Positions 1-8,333 of a DNA stretch of 64,000 nucleotides are shown in pieces. The stretch is from JAKAWQ01 sp035509315 (lineage in GTDB: Bacteria; Pseudomonadota; Alphaproteobacteria; Acetobacterales; Acetobacteraceae). Position numbers and translations under genes: made by a program. The stretch covers positions 40,338 to 104,337 of the forward strand of contig DATJLS010000032.1 of assembly GCA_035509315.1 (NCBI GenBank). Reading direction: 5' to 3'. The notes below the pieces were generated by a model, which saw nothing but the letters and a program-made list of their open reading frames with translations, had not been told where the DNA came from and did no database searches. Positions within the stretch are counted from its first letter, which is position 1, and each line of letters begins with the position of its first letter.

Positions 1-182
1 GTGAAGAGGTCGCGGACGAAGATGATCGTCGTCAGCGCGGCCACCACTTCGACCACGAACATGACCGGGTTGCGGATCATGATCCACGGATCGAGCTTGG
101 CGAAGGAGTCGCGGATCGCCGGGACCAGGATCTCCGGGTCCAGCACGGTCGATTGCATGCGGCGGTGGCTATGGGTGTCCAT
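1..182 (-). CDS. kdpB: KdpB, K+-transporting P-type ATPase subunit B (N-terminal part, runs off the window)
   Basis: Only the first 60 codons are present, reading on the minus strand from an ATG at 182 past the window edge. The translation starts MDTHSHRRMQSTVLDPEIL and continues with WIMIRNPVMFVVEVVAALTT, the usual KdpB N-terminus leading into the first membrane helix. KdpB is the catalytic P-type ATPase of the high-affinity KdpFABC potassium pump in the inner membrane. The start lies 22 bp after the kdpA stop, so the two are co-transcribed. Gene identity rests on this N-terminus and the operon context. The phosphorylation site is outside the window. Confidence 0.93.
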   Translation of the reverse strand, partial: MDTHSHRRMQSTVLDPEILVPAIRDSFAKLDPWIMIRNPVMFVVEVVAALTTIIFVRDLF

Positions 183-204
183 CGAGACTTTTCCGGTCAA
201 TGGT

Positions 205-1962
205 TCAGTAAAGGGTGTGGTGCAGCAGGGCATAATGCTCGACGATGGGGCCGAGCGAGACCGCCGGGAAGAAAATCAGACCGCCGGTGATGAGGATGAC
301 GCCGACGACAAGGCCGACGAAGAGCGGGCTGGTCGTCGGGAACGTGCCAAGCGAGGCGGGCACGATCTTTTTCTGCGCGAGCGACCCGGCGGCCGCCAGC
401 ATCGGCACAATCATCAGGAAGCGGCCGATGAACATGCCGAGCCCGAGCGTCGTGTTGTAGAAGGGCGTATTGGCGCTGAGGCCGGCAAAGGCGCTGCCGT
501 TATTGCCCGTGACGGACGTGAAGGCATAAAGGATTTCGCTGAAGCCGTGCGGCCCGTTATTGGCAATCCCGGCGAGGCCAGCAGGAACGACCGCGGCGAT
601 CGCGGTGAAGCCGAGGATCGAGAGCGGCAGGATCAGGATCGCGAGCATCGCCATCTTGACCTCTTTCGCTTCGAGCTTCTTGCCCAGATATTCGGGCGTT
701 CGCCCGACCATCAACCCGGCCACGAACATGGCGACGATGACGAAAAGCAACATGCCGTAGAGACCCGAGCCGACGCCGCCGAAGATGATCTCGCCCAGCA
801 TGATGTTGACCATCGGCACCGCGCCTGCGAGCGGCAGGAGGCTGTCATGCATATTGTTGACGGCACCGCAGGAGGCATCGGTGGTGGTGGTGGTAAAGAG
901 CGCCGAATCGGCGATGCCGAAACGAACTTCCTTGCCCTCCATATTGCCGCCGGGCTGCATCGCGCCCAGTGCAGGATCGAATTGGGGCGCCTGATTGACA
1001 TGGAACGCGGTGAAGGCGGGATTCCCCTGACTCTCGACGGCATAAACCGTGCCCACACCCACGGCGAAGAGGATGAACATCACCGCGAAGATCGCCCAAC
1101 CCTGCCGCGGATTGCCGACCATCCGACCGAAGACATTGGTGAGCGCAGCCCCGATCGAAAGCATCAGCAACTCTTGCAGGAAATTGGTGAGCGCGGTCGG
1201 GTTCTCGTACGGATGGGCGGAATTGGTATTGAAGAAGCCGCCGCCGTTGGTGCCGAGGATCTTGATCGCCTCCTGCGACGCGACCGGCCCCTGCGCGATG
1301 ACCTGGGTGCCACCCTGCAACGTCGCCACATGGGTATAGGCGTCGAGGTTCTGCGGGCAGCCCTGCCAGACGAAGATGAGCGCGAAAACAACCGAGATCG
1401 GCAGCAGAATATAGAGAACACAGCGCGTGAGATCGACCCAGAAATTGCCCACACTTTGCGCCGAGCGACGCGCAAAACCACGGACGAAAACGATCGCAAG
1501 CGCAATCCCCGTCGCCGCCGAGACGAAATTGTGCACGGTCAGGCCGGCCATCTCGGTGAGATAGCTCATGGTCTGCTCGGGCACGTAGCTCTGCCAGTTG
1601 GTATTGGTGAGAAAACTTACCGAGGTGTTGAAAGCAAGATCCGGCGAAACCGCGCCCATCTTCGCGGGATTGAAGGGGAGCGCCCCCTGCAACCTCTGGA
1701 TCGCGTAAGTGACGACGAAGCCCATGAAGCTGAAGATCAACATGGCGACGGCGTAGGTCAGCCAATGCTGCTCTTCCGTCTCAGCCACGCCGCAGACGCG
1801 ATAGATTCCGCGTTCCAACGGCCTGAGCAGTGGCGAGAGAAAGGTCGGTCGCCCCTCGAACACGCTCGTCATGTAGCCGCCGAGCGGCTTGGTGATCAGG
1901 ATCAGCACCACACCGTAGAGAACGATCTGGATCCAGCCATTGATTGTCGTGTGGCCCATCAT
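205..1962 (-). CDS. kdpA: KdpA, K+-translocating subunit of the Kdp pump
   Basis: 585 residues, the normal length for KdpA, the channel-like subunit that binds and passes K+ in KdpFABC. Ten or so hydrophobic segments are visible, and the selectivity-filter-like loops are intact: FNTSVSFLTNTNWQ around residues 111-124, GTNGGGFFNTN around 237-247, and TSVTGNNGSAFAGL later. Two adjacent ATG codons (1957-1962) can serve as start, preceded by a GGGAG ribosome site. It lies between kdpF and kdpB on the minus strand. The operon is expected to respond to potassium limitation or turgor through KdpDE, which is not in the window. Confidence 0.97.
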   Translation of the reverse strand: MMGHTTINGWIQIVLYGVVLILITKPLGGYMTSVFEGRPTFLSPLLRPLERGIYRVCGVAETEEQHWLTYAVAMLIFSFMGFVVTYAIQRLQGALPFNPAKMGAVSPDLAFNTSVSFLTNTNWQSYVPEQTMSYLTEMAGLTVHNFVSAATGIALAIVFVRGFARRSAQSVGNFWVDLTRCVLYILLPISVVFALIFVWQGCPQNLDAYTHVATLQGGTQVIAQGPVASQEAIKILGTNGGGFFNTNSAHPYENPTALTNFLQELLMLSIGAALTNVFGRMVGNPRQGWAIFAVMFILFAVGVGTVYAVESQGNPAFTAFHVNQAPQFDPALGAMQPGGNMEGKEVRFGIADSALFTTTTTDASCGAVNNMHDSLLPLAGAVPMVNIMLGEIIFGGVGSGLYGMLLFVIVAMFVAGLMVGRTPEYLGKKLEAKEVKMAMLAILILPLSILGFTAIAAVVPAGLAGIANNGPHGFSEILYAFTSVTGNNGSAFAGLSANTPFYNTTLGLGMFIGRFLMIVPMLAAAGSLAQKKIVPASLGTFPTTSPLFVGLVVGVILITGGLIFFPAVSLGPIVEHYALLHHTLY

Positions 1963-1986
1963 CTCAACATGCTCCCAGGGCCGCGC

Positions 1987-2076
1987 TCAGAATTTTTCCG
2001 GGCGGATCAACGCATAGACGAGGTAGACGAGCAGGCCTGCCACCACCGCGGCGCCGAGCGCATAATCGAAGGTCAT
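1987..2076 (-). CDS. kdpF: KdpF, small stabilising subunit of the Kdp pump
   Basis: A 29-residue single-span membrane protein. It begins MTFDYALGAAVVAGLLVYLV and ends YALIRPEKF, matching the known KdpF pattern of one hydrophobic helix followed by a short basic tail containing RPE. KdpF packs between KdpA and KdpB and stabilises the complex. It lies 24 bp upstream of kdpA in the same direction and is easily missed because of its length. Confidence 0.92.
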   Translation of the reverse strand: MTFDYALGAAVVAGLLVYLVYALIRPEKF

Positions 2077-2088
2077 CGGAACGATTCC

Positions 2089-2172
2089 TTAGAGACGTTC
2101 GCAGCCGAATGCGTAAAGGATAGCGCCGCCGAGAAAGACGGCGCCGATCAGGATGTAGAGGATGTCGAGCAT
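2089..2172 (-). CDS. 27-residue membrane microprotein preceding kdpF
   Basis: A minus-strand ATG at 2172 follows a strong AAGGGGG ribosome site and opens a 27-codon frame, MLDILYILIGAVFLGGAILY then AFGCERL, ending TAA at 2089. It is one predicted transmembrane helix with a short charged tail ending ERL. It sits 12 bp upstream of kdpF, so it would be the first gene of the kdp operon. I recall similar short ORFs ahead of kdpF in other alphaproteobacteria, but no function is established that I know of. It may be an extra Kdp subunit or a translated leader. Confidence 0.65.
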   Translation of the reverse strand: MLDILYILIGAVFLGGAILYAFGCERL

Positions 2173-2449
2173 GGGTTGCCCCCTTGCGGATCGCTGCGAT
2201 CGCAGGGGCAAGTTAGCGCCGGTGGCATATAACTTCGATGGCGCGGACCACCCCCGCGCATATAGATCGCATATAAGTGACCATGCCGCCTCTAGCTTGT
2301 TGCAAATTTAAAATATTATCCCGCCGACCCCGCAAGTTTTTGATCTCGATCCGGACGGCATGCCGAAACGGCGGACGGGAAGGCGCCTCCATTTCCTTTG
2401 CCCGGCAATCCTGTCATCTTCACGCTGTTCTCGAATGCGGGAGGAGAGC
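2173..2449. promoter_or_regulatory. Divergent intergenic region between the kdp operon and the PaiB-like gene
   Basis: 277 bp between two divergently read units, so both promoters must lie here. It contains an unusually AT-rich patch near 2305-2320 (TTTAAAATATTAT) in otherwise GC-rich DNA. I could not assign a confident -35/-10 pair to either direction and see no KdpE site that I would trust. Confidence 0.4.
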
Positions 2450-3088
2450 ATGTACGTTCCCCCAGCCTTCCGGGAGGACCGGCCGGAGGTGCTGCGCGCG
2501 GCCATCCGTGCAAGCGGCCTTGCGATCCTGGTAAGCTTCGGCCCTGAAGGCCTGATCGCGAGCCATGTGCCGATGATGCTTGACGAGGCGGATGGCCCCC
2601 ACGGCACCCTTCTCGGCCATATTGCTCGTGGCAACCCGCAATGGCGCGCAAGTGCTGCGGATGTTCCGGCGCTCGCCATCTTTCCTGGTCCGGACGCCTA
2701 TATCAGCCCGTCCTGGTACGCGACGAAGCGCGAGACAGGAAAAGTCGTGCCGACCTGGAACTATGTCACCGTGCATGCCTATGGCCCGCTCGCCTTCTTC
2801 GAGGAGGCGGAGGCCCTGCACGGGCTCGTCAGCCGGCTTACTGCCGCCCATGAGACAGGGCGCCCCACGCCGTGGGCGGTGAGCGATGCACCGGAAGCCT
2901 TCATCGCCTCCCAGCTCAAGGGCATCGTCGGCTTCCGCCTCGCGATCACCCGGCTCGAAGGCAAATGGAAGATGAGCCAGAACCGGCCGCTGGAAGATCG
3001 TCTCGGCGCGATCGAGGGGCTGGAGCAGGAGGGCACGCCCGGCGCCGCCGCGGTCGCGGATGCAGTTGCGGCCACCCTGCCAAAATGA
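2450..3088 (+). CDS. PaiB-like FMN-binding protein (FMN_bind_2 family)
   Basis: 212 residues starting MYVPPAFRED, the hallmark beginning of the PaiB / FMN_bind_2 family of split-barrel flavin proteins. Conserved stretches include IASHVPMMLD near 37-45 and YATKRETGKVVPTWNYVTVH around 90-109, the usual signature. The frame is open further upstream, but the ATG at 2450 has a GGGAGGAGAG ribosome site and matches the family N-terminus. Bacillus PaiB is described as a negative regulator of sporulation and protease genes. In proteobacteria the role is unclear and may be a flavin-dependent reductase. It stands alone, in the opposite direction to kdp. Confidence 0.85.
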   Translation: MYVPPAFREDRPEVLRAAIRASGLAILVSFGPEGLIASHVPMMLDEADGPHGTLLGHIARGNPQWRASAADVPALAIFPGPDAYISPSWYATKRETGKVVPTWNYVTVHAYGPLAFFEEAEALHGLVSRLTAAHETGRPTPWAVSDAPEAFIASQLKGIVGFRLAITRLEGKWKMSQNRPLEDRLGAIEGLEQEGTPGAAAVADAVAATLPK

Positions 3089-3120
3089 CGCCCAAAGCCC
3101 GAAGCACAGTGCGGGGCGCG

Positions 3121-3140
3121 GCAACAGCAACAGCAACAGC
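3121..3140 (+). repeat. Short GCAACA tandem repeat
   Basis: Three copies of GCAACA plus GC lie just after the PaiB-like gene. About 5 bp further on is a weak hairpin GCCCG-TCTGG-CGGGC (3145-3159) with no T-run. The tract is too short to mean more than replication slippage. The hairpin could slow transcription between the two genes. Confidence 0.5.
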
Positions 3141-3219
3141 ATAAGCCCGTCTGGCGGGCCGGCCTGCTCCCCATTATGTTGTGTTGCGCCGCACGGAACA
3201 CAACCGGAAGTGGAGTCTT

Positions 3220-3786
3220 ATGCAGATCGAGCCACAGGCCATCTCCGATGTGCTGCTCATCACCCCGCGCCGCTTCGGGGATGCTCGCGGCTTCGTTTCC
3301 GAGACTTTCCGCCTGAGCAAGCTCGTTGAAGCCGGGGTCCGGTTTTCCTTCGTTCAGGACAACCACACCTTCTCCGCCGCCGCCGGCACGGTGCGCGGCC
3401 TGCATGCGCAGATGCCGCCCTCCGCCCAGGGCAAGCTCGTTCGGGTCGCCCGGGGCGCGATCTGGGACGTGGCCGTGGATGTCCGCCACGGCTCGTCCAG
3501 CTTCGGCCGCTATGTCGCCGCCGAGCTGAGCGCGGAGAACTGGCGCCAGCTCTGGATCCCGCCAGGCTTCCTGCATGGTCTTTGCACGCTCGAGGACAAT
3601 ACCGAGATTATCTATAAAATGACTTCCGAGTACGATCCCGAGACGGAATGCGGAGCGCTTTGGAACGACCCGGATCTGGCTTTGCCTTGGCCGGTCTCAC
3701 CCGAACGCGCGATTCTTTCGGAAAAGGACCGGGTACGGTCGTGCCTTGCCGAATGCCCAGCCTGGTTCAGCTATGAAACCGCCTGA
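3220..3786 (+). CDS. rfbC: dTDP-4-dehydrorhamnose 3,5-epimerase
   Basis: 188 residues, typical for RfbC/RmlC, the cupin epimerase of the dTDP-L-rhamnose pathway in the cytoplasm. Family landmarks are present: FVQDNHTFS (44-52), RGLHAQ with catalytic His62, QGKLVRVARGAIWDVAVDVR (70-89), IPPGFLHG (113-120) and YKMTSEYDP with Tyr138. The ATG at 3220 has a GGAG element five bases upstream and gives the expected length. An upstream in-frame start would add 13 atypical residues. Its TGA shares one base with the rfbD ATG, so the two are translationally coupled. Confidence 0.95.
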   Translation: MQIEPQAISDVLLITPRRFGDARGFVSETFRLSKLVEAGVRFSFVQDNHTFSAAAGTVRGLHAQMPPSAQGKLVRVARGAIWDVAVDVRHGSSSFGRYVAAELSAENWRQLWIPPGFLHGLCTLEDNTEIIYKMTSEYDPETECGALWNDPDLALPWPVSPERAILSEKDRVRSCLAECPAWFSYETA

Positions 3787-4679
3787 TGAGAGGGACGATC
3801 CTTGTCACCGGCGGCAGCGGGCAGCTTGCCACCGCGCTCTTGAGAGCGGGAGAGGACATCGATATCCGCCGGGTCGGCCGGCCCGAGTTTGATTTCGATC
3901 ATCCTGAAACAATCGAAAAAGCGGTCGCCGGCCAGCCCCTTGCGGCCATCGTCAATGCCGCCGCCTACACCGCCGTCGATGCCGCCGAGGATGATGCCGA
4001 AGCCGCCTTCCGCGCCAATCGCGACGGGCCGGCACGCCTCGCCGCGCTCTCCGCGTCGGCCGGCATCCCGTTCATTCATGTCTCAACCGACTATGTCTTC
4101 GACGGCACCAAGGGCGCGCCCTATCACGAATCCGATCCCACGGTGCCGCTCGGTGTCTACGGGGCCTCGAAGCGTGCGGGCGAGGAGGAAGTGCTGGCGG
4201 CGGGCGGCCGTGCGGTCGTGCTTCGCACCGCCTGGGTCATCTCGCCGGTTGGTCGCAATTTTGTGCGCACGATGATCGCCGCCCGCGGCAAGACCGACCA
4301 TCTCCGCGTGGTCGCGGACCAGTGCGGCCAGCCCACCTCGGCTGCCGATCTCGCCGCCGCCATTCTAGCCATCCTTCGCCGGGTTGAGAGCGCAGGCTGG
4401 CAGGAGCGTTTCGGCGGCATCTTCCATGCCGCCGGGACCGGTGAGACGACCTGGCATGGCCTTGCCACGGCGGTGTTCGAGGAAGCTGCCCGCCACGGCG
4501 TTACACCCCCCGAAATTGCGCCGATCCGCACGGAGGATTGGCCGACCCGCGCCCGCCGGCCCGCCGATTCCCGCCTCGATTGCGGGCGCCTTGCAGAAAT
4601 CTTTGACCTGCGGCTGCCGCCCTGGCGGGAGAGCCTTCACGGGCTCGTGGACGAGCTCTTCGATGGCCGCCCACGCTGA
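3786..4679 (+). CDS. rfbD: dTDP-4-dehydrorhamnose reductase
   Basis: 297 residues of the short-chain reductase type that makes dTDP-L-rhamnose from the RfbC product. The nucleotide-binding loop VTGGSGQL (7-14), the VSTDYVFDG motif (99-107) and the catalytic pair Tyr125 / Lys129 in VYGASKRAGE are all seen. It follows rfbC with a one-base overlap and precedes a glycosyltransferase that may use the product. The first two pathway genes, rfbA and rfbB, are not in this window. Confidence 0.95.
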   Translation: MRGTILVTGGSGQLATALLRAGEDIDIRRVGRPEFDFDHPETIEKAVAGQPLAAIVNAAAYTAVDAAEDDAEAAFRANRDGPARLAALSASAGIPFIHVSTDYVFDGTKGAPYHESDPTVPLGVYGASKRAGEEEVLAAGGRAVVLRTAWVISPVGRNFVRTMIAARGKTDHLRVVADQCGQPTSAADLAAAILAILRRVESAGWQERFGGIFHAAGTGETTWHGLATAVFEEAARHGVTPPEIAPIRTEDWPTRARRPADSRLDCGRLAEIFDLRLPPWRESLHGLVDELFDGRPR

Positions 4680-4691
4680 GCCGCTCGAGAC

Positions 4692-5681
4692 GTGTACGAT
4701 CAGGCGGAGCCGGTCTGGAGCATTCCGGAACCGCCTATGGCCGGCCCGCCTGCCCAGGCGCAGGTGGCGATCCTGCTCTCTGTCCATAACGGCGCCCGCT
4801 TCCTTCCGGCTCAGCTTGCCAGTCTGCTCGCCCAAACACACGGTTCCTGGCGGCTTTATTGGCGCGATGACGGTTCCGCCGACCACACACCCGCGCTGCT
4901 GCGCGCCTTTGCCGCCGGGCCTGCCGCCGGCCGGGCGATCGAATTCCCAGGTCGCGCGGCCCGGCTCGGCGCGACGCGGAGTTTTCTCTCTCTTCTTGCG
5001 GCCCTGCCCACTTTTGGTCCGATGCCGGACGCGATTGCCTTCGCCGATCAGGACGATGTGTGGCTGCCGGAAAAGCTCGCGCGGGGACTTACGGCGCTCG
5101 CCCACCAGCCCGCCGGCGTGCCGACGCTCTATTGCGCGCGGCAGACACTGGTTGGACCGGCCCTGACCTATATCGGGCTTTCCGCTCCGGTTCTTCGTCA
5201 ACCCCGCTTTCCGGCCGCGCTCACCCAAAACATCGCGACCGGCTGCACTGCCATGATCAATCGGGCCGCGGCGCAGTTGATCGCCCGGAGCCGCCCGCCG
5301 CGCAGCACTTTGCATGACTGGTGGAGCTACCTCGTCGTCGCCGCTGCCGGCGGGCGCATCCTCGTCGATCCCGAGCCGGCCGTGCTCTACCGCCAGCATG
5401 GCGGCAATCTCGTGGGCGCGCCCGGAAGCTGGCTCGCCCGCGCGCTCGGCGCGCTCCATCGCGGTCCGCGTCCTTTCATGCAGGTCTTTCGCGCTCATGT
5501 CGCAGCCCTTGCCGGCACGCCGGAGCTTCTTTCATCGGAAGCTGTCGCCGCCCTTGCGACGCTTGCTGAGGCGCTCGACTCGCCGCCCTGGCGGCGCCTT
5601 CCGGCTCTCGCCCTTACCGGTCTTTCCCGCCAGACCCCGCTCGAGACGTTGCTCTTCCGCCTCTGGTTTCTCCTTGGATAG
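4692..5681 (+). CDS. Family 2 glycosyltransferase (rhamnosyltransferase-like)
   Basis: 329 residues with a GT-A fold N-terminus: ILLSVHNGARFLPAQL, then WRDDGSADHT (57-66) and the metal-binding FADQDDVWLPEK (117-128). The ADQDDVW form is common in rhamnosyltransferases of O-antigen and cell-wall polysaccharide clusters. With rfbCD directly upstream (12 bp gap), transfer of L-rhamnose to a surface glycan is likely, though the acceptor is unknown. The frame opens with GTG at 4692. An ATG at 4737 (MAGPPAQAQVAILL) is the main alternative. No membrane span is obvious. Confidence 0.85.
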   Translation: MYDQAEPVWSIPEPPMAGPPAQAQVAILLSVHNGARFLPAQLASLLAQTHGSWRLYWRDDGSADHTPALLRAFAAGPAAGRAIEFPGRAARLGATRSFLSLLAALPTFGPMPDAIAFADQDDVWLPEKLARGLTALAHQPAGVPTLYCARQTLVGPALTYIGLSAPVLRQPRFPAALTQNIATGCTAMINRAAAQLIARSRPPRSTLHDWWSYLVVAAAGGRILVDPEPAVLYRQHGGNLVGAPGSWLARALGALHRGPRPFMQVFRAHVAALAGTPELLSSEAVAALATLAEALDSPPWRRLPALALTGLSRQTPLETLLFRLWFLLG

Positions 5682-5761
5682 TTGCCCTGCCTCAACATTC
5701 TACGGGGCGGGGATTGCGGCGCGATGGTATCGTGGCGGCTCTGTGTGAATTGGGGGCCGGC

Positions 5762-7135
5762 ATGAAAAGATACGACGCCATCGTTATCGGAGCCGGACAA
5801 GCCGGCCCCCCACTCGCGAAGGCGCTGGGAAAGGCGGGGCAGAAGGTTGCGATCGTCGAACGTGGCGCGTTCGGGGGCACGTGCATCAATACCGGATGCA
5901 CACCGACCAAGACGCTCGTCGCGAGCGCATATGTTGCGCACACGGCAACGCGGGCGGCGGAGTTTGGTATTGTCGTGCCGGACGGCGTCACCGTGGATAT
6001 GAGAAAAGTCAAGGCGAGAAAAGACGCCATCGTCGATGCTTGGAAAGCTGCAACCGAAAGCTCCCTCCGCGCGGCTCCGAACTGCACCGTGTACAGGGGC
6101 CATGCGTGCTTCCGGTCTGCCGGAGATGTCGTCGTCGGCGGAGACGTGCTCTCCGCCGGGCAGATCTTCATCGATGTCGGCGGCAGGGCTGTGGTGCCAT
6201 CGATCCCGGGGTTGGACAGCATCGATGCCCTGACCAACAGCTCGATGCTCGATCTCGATCGACTGCCCGGGCATCTCGTCGTGATCGGGGGCGGCTATGT
6301 CGGGCTTGAGTTCGCGCAAATCTATCGCAGGTTCGGAGCTGCGGTAAGCGTGGTCGAGACAGCGCCCCGGCTGCTCCCGCACGAGGACGAGGAAATTTCG
6401 ACCGCTGTGCGCGAAATGCTGAAAGCGGAAGGCGTGCAGATGTCTGTGAATGCCAGCGGCCTTTCCTTGGCGCGTACCGGCGGGGGATTCACTCTCACGA
6501 TCAATGCAGGGTCAGGGGGCGTGACGGTGGATGGGACCCACTTGCTGCTCGCGGTCGGGCGACGGCCCAATACGGACGATCTCGGTCTGCAGCACGCGGG
6601 AGTGGAGGTGGATGGACGAGGCTATATCCGCGTGGATGACCAGCTGCGCACGAACGTGCCTGGCATCTGGGCGCTCGGTGAGTGCAACGGGCGGGGCGCC
6701 TTTACGCACACATCCTACAATGATTTCGAGATCGTGGCAGGCAATCTGCTGAGGGGCGAGAATCGGAGCGTGAAAGACCGGATTCCGGCTTACGCGCTCT
6801 ATACGGATCCGCCGCTCGGGCGCGTGGGCATGACGGAGGCGGAGGCGCGCAAAGCCCGCCGAAAGGTCCTGGTCGGGCGAATGGCGATGGCGGACGTCGC
6901 GCGCGCCATCGAGAAAGGCGAGACTGCCGGCCTCATGAAAATCGTGGCTGACGGGGACACGAAGGAAATCCTTGGCGCCGCGATTCTCGGCACCGGCGGA
7001 GACGAGGCGATCCACTGCATCATCGATCTCATGCAGGCACGGGCACCCTATACGGTGCTGAGCCACGCCATGCATATCCATCCAACGGTCTCCGAGCTGC
7101 TGCCGACGATCGCCCAGGAAATGGCGCCTGTTTGA
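5762..7135 (+). CDS. FAD-dependent pyridine nucleotide-disulfide oxidoreductase (mercuric reductase / lipoamide dehydrogenase type)
   Basis: 457 residues. The N-terminal FAD loop is IVIGAGQAG (7-15), the redox-active disulfide is GGTCINTGCTPTK with Cys41 and Cys46, and the NAD(P) loop is VVIGGGYVGLE (173-183). The C-terminal dimerisation segment contains HIHPTVSELLPT. This is the core of mercuric-reductase-like flavoenzymes without an N-terminal metal-binding domain. No mer genes or 2-oxoacid dehydrogenase genes are adjacent, so the substrate is open: a small disulfide, a quinone or a metal. The ATG at 5762 is preceded by a G-rich ribosome site. The gene stands alone. Confidence 0.85.
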   Translation: MKRYDAIVIGAGQAGPPLAKALGKAGQKVAIVERGAFGGTCINTGCTPTKTLVASAYVAHTATRAAEFGIVVPDGVTVDMRKVKARKDAIVDAWKAATESSLRAAPNCTVYRGHACFRSAGDVVVGGDVLSAGQIFIDVGGRAVVPSIPGLDSIDALTNSSMLDLDRLPGHLVVIGGGYVGLEFAQIYRRFGAAVSVVETAPRLLPHEDEEISTAVREMLKAEGVQMSVNASGLSLARTGGGFTLTINAGSGGVTVDGTHLLLAVGRRPNTDDLGLQHAGVEVDGRGYIRVDDQLRTNVPGIWALGECNGRGAFTHTSYNDFEIVAGNLLRGENRSVKDRIPAYALYTDPPLGRVGMTEAEARKARRKVLVGRMAMADVARAIEKGETAGLMKIVADGDTKEILGAAILGTGGDEAIHCIIDLMQARAPYTVLSHAMHIHPTVSELLPTIAQEMAPV

Positions 7136-7215
7136 GCGCGGAATCGGCATCCCTTCATGACCTGAGCGTGCCCGCCCATCCCGCCCCAGGACCTGTTGAC
7201 CAAGCTGATCCGCCT

Positions 7216-7241
7216 GCTGGACGGCCGGCTGGCCGTCCAGC
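7216..7241. promoter_or_regulatory. Perfect 11-bp inverted repeat next to a TTGACA box: candidate SorC-regulator operator
   Basis: Arms GCTGGACGGCC (7216-7226) and GGCCGTCCAGC (7231-7241) are perfectly complementary across a 4-nt spacer. Five bases later comes TTGACA (7246-7251), a consensus -35 box, with an A-rich candidate -10 near 7270-7275. It lies 67 bp ahead of the SorC-type regulator, where autoregulation would be exerted. No T-run follows, so a terminator for the upstream oxidoreductase is less likely but possible. Confidence 0.5.
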
Positions 7242-7307
7242 GGGCTTGACACAGCCGCTCTTCATGGAAAAAAATGCGGTCAACGAAATTTTTTTCAAAG
7301 CGGGAAA

Positions 7308-8333
7308 ATGCCCGAGGGAGAACGCCCGGCCATCGACGAAGAAGCCGTGCTCGCCGCGCGAGCGGCATGGCTTTATTACGCTGCATCGCTGACCCAATCG
7401 GAGATCGCGCAGCGCCTCGAGGTCACGCTCGCCAAGGCGCATCGCCTGATCGCGCGCGCCACCCGAGAAGGCTTGGTGCGCGTTTTTGTCGAAGGGCCCT
7501 CGGCCGGCTGCATCACCCTCGAAGACGCGCTGACGGACCAGCACGGTCTTCGTTTCTGCCGCGTCGTTCCCGACCTGGGTGAGTCCGGCCTGCCCTTGCA
7601 GGCACTCGGACGGGCGGCCGCTTCGTTCCTTCAGTCCGTGCTGGAGCGCGGGGAGCATCCGATTATCGGCGTCGGCCATGGCCGCTCGCTGGCCGCGATG
7701 GTCGATAACCTGCCGCGGGCGACGCACGATGAGGTCTGTTTCGTCTCGCTGCTCGGCGGTCTGCCGCGACGATCCAATGCCAATCCCTTCGACGTGATTC
7801 ATCGGCTCGCCGAAAGAACCGCGGCCGCAGCCTATCTGCTGCCGGTGCCGTTCTTCGTCGATGTCGCAGCCGACCGGAAGGTGCTGCTGCGTCAGCGCGG
7901 TGTCTCGGAGGCGCTGGCTGTGGCGGCCAAGGCGTCGCTGTTCCTGGTCGGCATCGGCGAGGTCGCCGGCGAGGCCTTCCTGCCGGCGAGCGGGATCATC
8001 TCACGGGCTGAGGCGGACGCCATCCGTCGCGCAGGAGGCGTGGGCGAGCTTCTCGGCCGGTTTCTCGACGCGGAAGGCCGGGAAATCCCGACGGAGCTGC
8101 ACGCGCGCGTTATCGCCCTGGCGCCAAACGAAATGAAGGGGCGCGAGGTGGTCGCGGTCGCCGGCGGCCCGAGCAAGACGGATGCCATTCGCGCGGTCCT
8201 GGCAAGCGGCCTCGTGACCGCGTTGATCACCGACGAGCAGACGGCGCGGCGCCTCGTCGGGCCAATGCCAGGCCGCGTGAAAACGATAAGGAGAGGAACG
8301 GACAATGAGCGACAAAGCCAGGGATCTCTGTGA
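7308..8333 (+). CDS. SorC/DeoR-type sugar-binding transcriptional regulator (EryD-like)
   Basis: 341 residues. An N-terminal helix-turn-helix (SLTQSEIAQRLEVTLAKAHR, residues 27-46) is followed by a sugar-phosphate-isomerase-like effector domain with the family pattern IIGVGHGRSLAAMVDNLP and LFLVGIGEVAG. SorC regulators bind phosphorylated sugars or polyols. EryD of the Brucella erythritol operon belongs to the family, and the kinase downstream is EryA-like. The gene opens the catabolic operon and its last 29 bp overlap the start of the binding-protein gene. The likely inducer is the polyol phosphate made by the operon's kinase. Confidence 0.87.
   Translation: MPEGERPAIDEEAVLAARAAWLYYAASLTQSEIAQRLEVTLAKAHRLIARATREGLVRVFVEGPSAGCITLEDALTDQHGLRFCRVVPDLGESGLPLQALGRAAASFLQSVLERGEHPIIGVGHGRSLAAMVDNLPRATHDEVCFVSLLGGLPRRSNANPFDVIHRLAERTAAAAYLLPVPFFVDVAADRKVLLRQRGVSEALAVAAKASLFLVGIGEVAGEAFLPASGIISRAEADAIRRAGGVGELLGRFLDAEGREIPTELHARVIALAPNEMKGREVVAVAGGPSKTDAIRAVLASGLVTALITDEQTARRLVGPMPGRVKTIRRGTDNERQSQGSL

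Noticed and set aside
1..2232. A 743-codon open frame on the plus strand across the kdp region
   Set aside because: It is antisense to kdpB, kdpA and kdpF. Its translation is almost all Arg, Asp, Glu, His and Gly with no domain, as expected from the third-position GC bias of the real genes.
3121..3159. Rho-independent terminator after the PaiB-like gene
   Set aside because: The hairpin has only a 5-bp stem and no following T-run.
5762..7135. Mercuric reductase
   Set aside because: The core flavoenzyme motifs fit, but there is no N-terminal metal-binding domain, no C-terminal vicinal cysteine pair and no mer genes, so the specific name is not supported.
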